Assembly (NCBI GenBank): GCA_902826505.1
Contig: CADEFG010000023.1
Span: 2,924-15,629 of the forward strand
Direction of reading: 5' to 3'
DNA from: an uncultured Acidobacteriota bacterium
GTDB taxonomy: Bacteria > Acidobacteriota > Blastocatellia > Pyrinomonadales > Pyrinomonadaceae
Length of the DNA stretch: 12,706 bases
In this document: in pieces, positions 1-5,377 of the stretch
Numbering within the stretch: position 1 is the first letter of the stretch
How the letters are laid out: the number at the start of each line of letters is the position of its first letter
The notes under the pieces: generated by a model
The model's input: only the letters and a program-made list of their open reading frames with translations
Databases searched by the model: none
What the model was told of the DNA's origin: nothing
Position numbers and translations under genes: made by a program

Positions 1-486
1 GAGTTGCACCGCCGCGGCGCCGAAGGCTTTTTCCGCGAGGATTTGCTTTACCGCATCCGCGTCGCGCGGATTCACCTGCCGCCTTTGCGCGAGCGGATCG
101 AAGATTTGACTTTGCTCGTTTCGTGGTTTCTCGGTCAACTGCGGGCGGCGAGCGGCAAAACCGAGCTTGAAATCAGCAGCGAGGCGATTGAATTTTTAAC
201 CGAATACCGTTGGGCGGGCAACGTCCGCGAGCTGCGAAGCGCGCTTGAATACGCCGTCATCAACGCGCGCGGTACGCTCATTCAGCCCGCCGATCTGCCG
301 CCGGAAATCACGGGCGCGGCGCACATCGAGCGGATTCCGTCGTTTGCGGAAACGGACGAAAAAGAACGTCTGCTCTACGCGCTCGAAAAAGCAAAAGGCA
401 ACCGCGCGGCAGCCGCTCGAATGCTCGGCATCAGCCGCCCGACGCTCTACAGCCGTCTGAAAAATTACGGGCTGGCTGAAAAGTAA
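1..486 (+). CDS. NtrC-family sigma-54-dependent transcriptional activator, C-terminal part (5' truncated by window)
   Basis: The reading frame is open from base 1 and ends at TAA 484-486, so the start and the N-terminal receiver or sensor region lie outside the window. The first ~50 residues match the end of the AAA+ sigma-54 interaction domain: FREDLLYRI followed by LPPLRER and a hydrophobic helix. WAGNVREL at about residues 71-78 is the sensor II motif of this family. A linker follows, and residues ~122-158 form a Fis-type helix-turn-helix (GNRAAAARMLGISRPTLY). Known role of the family: an ATP-dependent activator that remodels sigma-54 RNA polymerase from upstream DNA sites, usually under control of a sensor kinase. 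The Walker A, Walker B and GAFTGA motifs are not in the window, so I cannot confirm that it is active. The downstream gap contains a sigma-54-like promoter candidate, making the adjacent operon a plausible target (inference). Confidence 0.93.
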   Translation, partial: ELHRRGAEGFFREDLLYRIRVARIHLPPLRERIEDLTLLVSWFLGQLRAASGKTELEISSEAIEFLTEYRWAGNVRELRSALEYAVINARGTLIQPADLPPEITGAAHIERIPSFAETDEKERLLYALEKAKGNRAAAARMLGISRPTLYSRLKNYGLAEK

Positions 487-493
487 TCAAGAC

Positions 494-629
494 GACTGGA
501 GCGCAAGCGGCTTGCTTGCCAGCGCGGATACGCGCTCAAAAACGTTCGCTGCCACTCAATGTTGAGCGCAATCGAAGCGTTATTGCGAACGCTTCGCGTC
601 CGTGCAAGCGAGCCGCTTGCGCTCCAGTC
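494..629. repeat. Long imperfect inverted repeat (REP/MITE-like element?)
   Basis: The arms 494-519 and 604-629 are reverse complements at 25 of 26 positions; the left arm begins GACTGGAGCGCAAGCGGCTT. Inside them, the segments 525-549 (CGGATACGCG … AACGTTCGC) and 584-602 (GCGAACGCTTCGCGTCCG) pair again with small bulges. A small dyad, CTCAA-TG-TTGAG, lies at 555-566. The whole 136 bp could fold into one long hairpin starting 8 bases after the activator's stop codon. It carries no transposase gene. It may be an interspersed palindromic element or a mobile non-autonomous element, and it could also act as a transcription barrier. The family is not identified. Confidence 0.75.
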
Positions 630-635
630 AAATCG

Positions 636-671
636 TTTTACACCTCGCTTTACACTTTGCTTTACACCTTG
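636..671. repeat. Three tandem 12-bp direct repeats (YTTTACACYTYG)
   Basis: Three adjacent 12-bp units are visible at 636-647, 648-659 and 660-671 (TTTTACACCTCG, CTTTACACTTTG, CTTTACACCTTG). The third also pairs with a nearby inverted half-site: TTTAC at 661-665 with GTAAA at 675-679, and CTTTAC at 660-665 with GTAAAG at 683-688. They lie about 95-130 bp upstream of the sigma-54-like element at 765-780, a normal distance for activator-binding upstream sites. Function as binding sites is inference only. Confidence 0.5.
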
Positions 672-764
672 ACAGTAAATGCGTAAAGGCAACGTCCGCC
701 GAAACCGTCCGTTTTATTCTCTTAAACTCTTTATCCGAATAATTTAACCTGTTACAAAAAGCTG

Positions 765-780
765 CGGCACACCTCTCGCA
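765..780 (+). promoter_or_regulatory. Candidate sigma-54 (-24/-12) promoter
   Basis: The sequence CGGCACACCTCTCGCA fits the sigma-54 pattern TGGCAC-R-N4-TTGCA with two mismatches. The invariant GG and GC dinucleotides are exactly 10 bases apart (GG 766-767, GC 778-779). It points toward the ankyrin gene and would start transcription around 790. Its position after a gene for a sigma-54 activator and downstream of tandem repeats makes it more credible. Such a short match can still occur by chance. Confidence 0.35.
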
Positions 781-833
781 ATAGCGAATTGCACCCTCTT
801 CCGCGAATTAAATCCGAGATGCGGACAATGGCG

Positions 834-866
834 AACCTGATTTCTCCTGATAAGAGAAATCAGGTT
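834..866 (+). terminator. Perfect 13-bp hairpin followed by TT-AT: terminator or leader attenuator
   Basis: The arms AACCTGATTTCTC (834-846) and GAGAAATCAGGTT (854-866) are perfectly complementary around a 7-base loop, followed by TTAT. The stem is only moderately GC-rich and the T tract is short, so termination may be weak. It lies about 370 bases beyond the activator's stop and 59 bases before the chosen ankyrin start. If transcription begins near 790 it would fall in the 5' leader and could act as an attenuator or RNA-stabilising stem. Confidence 0.5.
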
Positions 867-925
867 TTATCGAGGCGGAGGTGTGTTTGGCGTTCGATTT
901 TTCAAAATTAAAGAGAGAAAAAGCG

Positions 926-1423
926 ATGGCGAAGAGAATCACCGAATCGGATGCGGCGTTGCTCGAAGCCGCTCTTGAAGGCAGCACGGAAAAGGTCGCG
1001 GCGGCTTTGAACGAGCGGGCGAACGTCAACGCGGAAAATCACGAAGGCTGGACGCCGTTGATTTGCGCCGCCATCAGCGGCGATGCAGAAACGGTTTTGC
1101 TGCTGCTCGAAGCGGGCGCGGACATTAATGCCGAGGCGCGCGACGGTTCGACCGCCTTGATGAAAGCCTGTCTGTGGGGACACCGGCAAGCGGTCGCCGC
1201 GCTCTTGATTCATGGCGCAGATGCTGGCGTTGAAGATGACGAAGGCTGGACGGCGTTAAAGATCGCCGCTGAAAAAGGTCATCACAAAATCGCGCAGCTT
1301 CTTCAAGCCGCAGGCGCGCGGGCGGAAGAAACGAAATCTTCGGAAGCGCGCCTGTCTTTTTCAAATTTCGATGATTCGCCGGAGAAAACGGCAAAAATTA
1401 CTGAAGGAGTAAAAGAAAAATGA
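926..1423 (+). CDS. Ankyrin-repeat protein
   Basis: This encodes 165 residues from the ATG at 926, which follows a purine-rich stretch (AAAGAGAGAAAAAGCG). An in-frame GTG at 881 would add 15 residues, but its purine-rich GGCGGAG abuts the codon and the extra residues do not look like ankyrin sequence. There are four ankyrin repeats at roughly residues 9-39, 40-72, 73-105 and 106-135. They show the typical DGxTAL or EGWTPL starts, a central AAxxGHxxxVxxLL helix pair and GAD/GA turns. The last ~30 residues are polar and probably disordered. There is no signal peptide or membrane segment, so it should be cytoplasmic. Ankyrin repeats bind protein partners; the partner is unknown. Its stop overlaps the start of the next gene by 4 bases (ATGA), suggesting translational coupling. 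Confidence 0.9.
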   Translation: MAKRITESDAALLEAALEGSTEKVAAALNERANVNAENHEGWTPLICAAISGDAETVLLLLEAGADINAEARDGSTALMKACLWGHRQAVAALLIHGADAGVEDDEGWTALKIAAEKGHHKIAQLLQAAGARAEETKSSEARLSFSNFDDSPEKTAKITEGVKEK

Positions 1424-1683
1424 TGACGACCGTGCGATGGGGATTTATGAATGGGGAAAAAAGCCAAGCGGAGAAAAGAGTGATTCTGTTATACCGCCTC
1501 GGACAAGGCGGGTGGACGGCGCAGTGCCTGAGTCTGCCGGGCTGTTCGGTAAGCGGCGAAACAAAGCTCGACGTTTTGACCAAGATTCAAAAGAAAGTTT
1601 GCTCGCATCTCGATGAGATGATGCAGAAGAAAGAGCCGATACCCGAAGAAATTTTCGACACGGCGATCATCGAGATTCAGTAG
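1420..1683 (+). CDS. HicB-like small protein (orphan antitoxin-fold)
   Basis: This encodes 87 residues. The ribosome-binding site AAGGAG (1404-1409) lies ~10 bases before the ATG at 1420; a second ATG follows at 1423. Residues ~19-75 resemble the partial RNase H-like fold of HicB antitoxins: a beta strand (RVILLYRL), G-GWTAQC, then LPGCSVSGETKLDVLTKI and a helix. LPGC…G-(E/D)-T is the family hallmark. Known HicB proteins neutralise the HicA mRNA interferase. No HicA-like gene (short, with G-S-H-x3-K) is adjacent, and there is no obvious C-terminal DNA-binding domain, so this may be a solitary HicB-like regulator. It sits between the ankyrin gene (4-bp overlap) and the first fibre gene (20-bp gap), probably in the same transcript. 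Confidence 0.8.
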   Translation: MMTTVRWGFMNGEKSQAEKRVILLYRLGQGGWTAQCLSLPGCSVSGETKLDVLTKIQKKVCSHLDEMMQKKEPIPEEIFDTAIIEIQ

Positions 1684-1703
1684 AAACGCTAAACGGGAGA
1701 TTA

Positions 1704-3254
1704 ATGATGACAGCGAAACTTAATTATAACCGACTTTTTTTATTTTTACTGTTTTTCCTTTTAGGCTTGTGCGCCGCGCGCGGGCAGACGACCGAGTTTA
1801 CATATCAGGGCAGATTGACGGACAACAGTCAAACGGCAGGCGGCAGCTACGATTTCGAGTTTCGCCTGTTCGACGCGGAAACAAACGGAACTCAAATCGC
1901 CGTGCAGCAGCGTCCCGGCGTTCCGGTCTCGGGCGGAATTTTCTCCGTCAAATTGGATTTCGGCGCGAGTTTTGACGGGCAGGCGCGATTTTTGGAAATC
2001 GCCGCGCGCCCGGCGGGCAGCGCGAATCCGTTCGTCACGCTCGCGCCGCGTCAACCGATCACTTCCGCGCCTTATGCGATCAAAAGTCTAACGGCGACCA
2101 ATGCTTTGCAGCTCGGCGGCGTTGATTCCGGTCAATTTGTTTTGACGACCGATCCGCGAATGACGAACGACCGCAATCCTCTCCCGAACAGCGCGAACTA
2201 TATTCAAAATTCGACCGCGCGACAGACGAACAGTAATTTTAACGTGAGCGGCAACGGCAGCTTAGGCGGCACGCTTTCTGCCAACACGGTTGATTCGACC
2301 ACTCAATACAACATCAGGGGAATTCCCATTTTGGTACAAACCAACACTGGAGGACTGATGGTTGGCTTTGGCACGAGCAATGCCGGCAATTTCAATACCT
2401 TATTAGGAACTTCTTCCGGCAGTAGAAATACCGGAGACTTCAATACTTTTGCCGGACAGACTTCAGGAAATTCCAACGCCACCGGCAGCAAGAATTCCTT
2501 TTTTGGTCATGAAAGCGGACTTAATAATACAATCGGCGAAAATAACTCGTTTTTCGGGCGCAGTGCCGGAACAAACAACACGACCGGCGGTAATAATACT
2601 TTTCTGGGACTTCAAGCCGGTTTTGGCAATACAACAGGCAGCAATAATACCGTTATCGGTACAAACGCCAATGTCGGCAGTAACAATTTGAACTTTGCTA
2701 CCGCCATCGGAGCGGGATCGCTTGTCTTCACCAGTAATACGGTCGCTCTCGGCAGGTCGCAAGATTCCGTTCTGGTACAGGGAATTCTAACTGTTCAAGG
2801 GTCTGCACTCGGGGGCAATGCAGCAGTTTGCCGGAACACCGCCGGTCAAATATCATCCTGCTCGTCATCCCTCCGGTATAAAACCAACATCGCGCCGTTT
2901 AATTCCGGTCTTAACCTTGTCCAACGCCTGCGCCCGATTACTTTCGATTGGAAGGACGGCGGAATGAAAGATTTCGGACTCGGCGCGGAAGATGTCGCCG
3001 AAGTTGAGCCGCTGCTCGTGACTTACAACCAAAAGGGCGAGGTCGAAGGCGTCAAATACGACCGCCTCGGCGTTGTTCTTTTGAACGCCGTCAAAGAACA
3101 GCAGGCGCAGATCGAAAAACAAACCGCGCAGATCGCGACGCAGGAAAAGCAAATCCGCGAACAAAACGATCAAATCAAACAACAGCAAGCCGCGCTCGAA
3201 AATTTGAAGCGAATCGTTTGCCAGTCAAACGCAGCGGCGAAAATTTGTCAGTAA
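1704..3254 (+). CDS. Secreted fibre protein 1 with S74 intramolecular chaperone domain
   Basis: This encodes 516 residues. ATGs at 1704 and 1707 follow GGGAGA (1695-1700); the spacing slightly favours 1707. A signal peptide (~1-27, very hydrophobic L/F core) ends before Q-T-T-E-F. LGLC in it is not a good lipobox. Residues ~28-130 form the N-terminal beta domain shared by all five paralogs (YQGRL, FEFRLFDAE, GIFSVKLDFGA, PRQPITSAPYAIKSL). One array of five 17-residue repeats covers 231-314, followed by a YadA-head-like cap (ATAIGAG…SNTVALGR). A Cys pair (C-x9-C) precedes the S74 chaperone domain, whose candidate catalytic dyad is S388 and K393 (SSLRYK). This domain is known from phage tail spikes, where it assists trimer folding and then cuts itself off. 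Residues 464-505 are six perfect coiled-coil heptads, followed by C506-x8-C515. The Sec signal and lack of phage genes point to a cell-surface or secreted trimeric fibre (inference); the ligand is unknown. Confidence 0.88.
   Translation: MMTAKLNYNRLFLFLLFFLLGLCAARGQTTEFTYQGRLTDNSQTAGGSYDFEFRLFDAETNGTQIAVQQRPGVPVSGGIFSVKLDFGASFDGQARFLEIAARPAGSANPFVTLAPRQPITSAPYAIKSLTATNALQLGGVDSGQFVLTTDPRMTNDRNPLPNSANYIQNSTARQTNSNFNVSGNGSLGGTLSANTVDSTTQYNIRGIPILVQTNTGGLMVGFGTSNAGNFNTLLGTSSGSRNTGDFNTFAGQTSGNSNATGSKNSFFGHESGLNNTIGENNSFFGRSAGTNNTTGGNNTFLGLQAGFGNTTGSNNTVIGTNANVGSNNLNFATAIGAGSLVFTSNTVALGRSQDSVLVQGILTVQGSALGGNAAVCRNTAGQISSCSSSLRYKTNIAPFNSGLNLVQRLRPITFDWKDGGMKDFGLGAEDVAEVEPLLVTYNQKGEVEGVKYDRLGVVLLNAVKEQQAQIEKQTAQIATQEKQIREQNDQIKQQQAALENLKRIVCQSNAAAKICQ
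2394..2645 (+). repeat. Tandem 17-residue (51-bp) repeat array in fibre protein 1, 5 units
   Basis: The units start N-T-L-L-G, N-T-F-A-G, N-S-F-F-G, N-S-F-F-G and N-T-F-L-G. All are 17 residues except the first (16). A partial sixth unit (NTVIGTNANVG) leads into the cap. Repeats are conserved at the protein level but diverged in codons. Confidence 0.9.
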
Positions 3255-3260
3255 GAATAG

Positions 3261-5369
3261 ATGAAACCAACGAATTTAACAATTATGAAAAAATCATTCA
3301 GAGCAGCAATTTTATGTTTAGTCGCCGTATTTTCGGCGGCAGTCGCCGCCCACGCGCAGACGACCGAGTTCACTTATCAGGGACGGCTCACGAGCAGCGC
3401 GCAAAACGCGACCGGCGGTTTCGATTTTGAGTTTCGCCTGTTCGATGCGGAAACGGGCGGGACCGAAATCGCCGCGCAGCAGCGGCTCAATGTTCCGGTC
3501 GCGGGCGGAATCTTTTCGGTCAAACTCGATTTCGGCGCGAACTTTAACGGTCAGGCGCGGTTTCTCGAAATCGCCGCGCGCGCTTCGGGAACGTCGGACG
3601 CTTTTTCGATTCTCACGCCGCGCCAGCCCTTTACGTCTGCACCGTATGCGATCAAAAGTTTGACGGCGGAAACGGCAACCAACGCTTTACAGCTCGGCGG
3701 CGTGGATTCAAACCGATTCGTGGCGACGAATGATCCGCGAATGACGGATGAGCGCAATCCTTCGGCGGGCAGCGCGAATTATATTCAAAATACAATCACC
3801 CAACAAAATTCTTCAAATTTCAACATCAGCGGTGACGGAAAATTGGGCGGCACGCTGTCCGCCAACACGATCAATGCCGAAACGCAATTCAATCTCGGCG
3901 GCAGTCGCGTTTTCAGCATCGGCGGAGACAGAAACACTATCGCCGGAATTCGCGCCGGCGAAGCGAATACGGGTTCCGGCAATTCTTTTTTCGGCAATTT
4001 CGCCGGCGTATCAAACACAGTCGGACAAAATAATTCGTTCTTCGGGCGGAGCGCGGGAGCGTTAAATACGACCGGGGAGTTTAACTCTTATTTCGGCGTC
4101 AACGCAGGGTCAAACAATAGTACCGGATCCGAAAACTCGATCTTCGGCGCGCAAGCGGGCGCGTTTAACAGCCTGGGTTCAAGAAATACTTTTGTCGGGG
4201 CTGGCGCGGGAAAGCAAAGTTCCGGCTCCGGCAATTCTTTTTTTGGATTCTCGACGGGAGGTTCTGCCTTCACCGGCGATAACAATACCAGCGTCGGCTT
4301 CGACGCTCTGGTTAATACATCCATTAACGGTTCGGTGTCATCATCTACCGTCATCGGTGCCGGCTCAAGAGTCATTTCCGGCTCCCCAATTTCGTTTGCC
4401 ACCGCCATCGGCGCGGGCGCGTCGGTTTCGACCAGCAACACGGTCGTTCTCGGCAGAAATCTCGATACCGTTCAAATTCCTGGCATTCTTAGAACGGCGG
4501 TCGTTAATGCCGACACCCAATACAACCTCGGAGGCAGCCGTGTTTTGAGCATCAACGGAAATGCCAATACATTTGTCGGTTTGGAAGCAGGACGCAGTAT
4601 TACAAACGGCAATGCCAACTCTTTCTTTGGAAACAGGGCGGGGGCTCAAAACCAGACCGGAGCCGGTAATACTTTTGTTGGAGTCGAAACGGGCAGCCAG
4701 AACATCAGCGGCGACGGAAATTCGTTTTTCGGCAATCTCGCCGGATCACAGACTTCGTCCGGCAGCAATAATACCTTTTTGGGCTTAAACGCCGGAGTCG
4801 CCAACAGAACCGGCGGAAACAATACGGCGATCGGCGCCAACGCGAATGTTGCCAACGCCGGTTTGAACTTTGCGACGGCAATCGGCGCGGGCGCGGTAGC
4901 GACAAACAGTAACGTCGTCGTGCTTGGCAGGTTTGAGGACTTCGTCATCGTGCCGGGAATTTCGGTCATTAGCAGACTTGCCGGGCAGGGCATTCAAACG
5001 CTCTGCCGCAATCCGGCGAATCAAATTTCCACCTGCTCATCCTCGCTTCGTTATAAAACCAACATCGCCCCTTTTTCATCGGGTCTTAATCTCGTTAATC
5101 GTCTGCGCCCGATCACTTTTGATTGGAAGGAAGGCGGAATGAAGGATTTAGGCTTAGGCGCGGAAGATGTCGCGGCGGTCGAGCCTTTGCTTGTGACCTA
5201 CAACGAAAAAGGCGAGGTCGAGGGCGTGAAATACGATCGCCTCGGCGTGGTATTGCTGAACGCCGTCAAAGAGCAGCAAATTCAGATCGAACGGCAAAAA
5301 GAAACGATTGAAAGTTTGAAACAAATCGTCTGCCGAACAAATGCGGCGGAAAAAATTTGTCAGCAGTAG
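3261..5369 (+). CDS. Secreted fibre protein 2 with two repeat modules and S74 chaperone domain
   Basis: This encodes 702 residues from the ATG at 3261, or 694 from the in-frame ATG at 3285. The shorter form gives a textbook signal peptide (MKKSFRAAILCLVAV…AHA), and neither start has a clear ribosome-binding site. Cleavage before Q33 (long numbering) leaves Q-T-T-E-F. The N-terminal beta domain is followed by LGGTLSANTINAETQFNLGG and a first array of seven repeats (225-341) with a cap (FATAIGAGASVSTSNTVVLGR). The module then restarts (VNADTQYNLGGSRVLSI) with a second array of five repeats (436-520) and cap. Cysteines at C-x9-C lie just before the S74 domain, whose candidate dyad is S594 and K599. 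The coiled coil is the shortest of the set, three heptads (670-690), then C691-x8-C700. The start lies 6 bases after the stop of fibre gene 1, consistent with one operon. Confidence 0.88.
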   Translation: MKPTNLTIMKKSFRAAILCLVAVFSAAVAAHAQTTEFTYQGRLTSSAQNATGGFDFEFRLFDAETGGTEIAAQQRLNVPVAGGIFSVKLDFGANFNGQARFLEIAARASGTSDAFSILTPRQPFTSAPYAIKSLTAETATNALQLGGVDSNRFVATNDPRMTDERNPSAGSANYIQNTITQQNSSNFNISGDGKLGGTLSANTINAETQFNLGGSRVFSIGGDRNTIAGIRAGEANTGSGNSFFGNFAGVSNTVGQNNSFFGRSAGALNTTGEFNSYFGVNAGSNNSTGSENSIFGAQAGAFNSLGSRNTFVGAGAGKQSSGSGNSFFGFSTGGSAFTGDNNTSVGFDALVNTSINGSVSSSTVIGAGSRVISGSPISFATAIGAGASVSTSNTVVLGRNLDTVQIPGILRTAVVNADTQYNLGGSRVLSINGNANTFVGLEAGRSITNGNANSFFGNRAGAQNQTGAGNTFVGVETGSQNISGDGNSFFGNLAGSQTSSGSNNTFLGLNAGVANRTGGNNTAIGANANVANAGLNFATAIGAGAVATNSNVVVLGRFEDFVIVPGISVISRLAGQGIQTLCRNPANQISTCSSSLRYKTNIAPFSSGLNLVNRLRPITFDWKEGGMKDLGLGAEDVAAVEPLLVTYNEKGEVEGVKYDRLGVVLLNAVKEQQIQIERQKETIESLKQIVCRTNAAEKICQQ
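3933..4283 (+). repeat. First 17-residue repeat array of fibre protein 2, 7 units
   Basis: There are seven units (16 or 17 residues), from N-T-I-A-G through N-S-F-F-G, N-S-Y-F-G, N-S-I-F-G and N-T-F-V-G to a last N-S-F-F-G unit. A partial unit (NTSVGFDAL) follows before the cap. Confidence 0.9.
4566..4820 (+). repeat. Second 17-residue repeat array of fibre protein 2, 5 units
   Basis: Five exact 17-residue units (NTFVG, NSFFG, NTFVG, NSFFG, NTFLG) end in NTAIGANANVA and a second cap. The array is preceded by a copy of the same linker (Q-Y-N-L-G-G-S-R-V) that precedes the first array, which indicates internal duplication of the whole module. Confidence 0.9.
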
Positions 5370-5377
5370 GAAATGAA

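Larger units (their letters stand above)
487..925. other. Intergenic region between activator and ankyrin gene
   Basis: This ~440-bp stretch has no convincing gene. In order it holds a long imperfect inverted repeat (494-629), three 12-bp direct repeats (636-671), an AT-richer stretch, a sigma-54-like -24/-12 candidate (765-780) and a perfect hairpin (834-866). It is the only long non-coding interval in the window and therefore the most likely place for the promoter of the downstream cluster. Confidence 0.8.

Noticed and set aside
465..692. 75-codon minus-strand frame across the intergenic palindrome
   Set aside because: It is formed by the inverted repeat itself and extends into the activator gene. 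It has no ribosome-binding site and no recognisable protein.
669..697. TTGACA at 669-674 as a sigma-70 -35 box
   Set aside because: No -10-like hexamer is found 16-18 bases downstream, and the match falls within the tandem 12-bp repeats.
881..925. GTG start at 881 for the ankyrin gene
   Set aside because: The GGCGGAG sequence touches the start codon, leaving no spacing, and the added 15 residues have no ankyrin features. The ATG at 926 is more plausible.
1764..1784. Lipoprotein lipobox (LGLC) in the signal peptide of fibre protein 1
   Set aside because: The residue before Cys is Leu instead of Gly/Ala/Ser, and the other paralogs have ordinary signal peptidase I sites at the same place.
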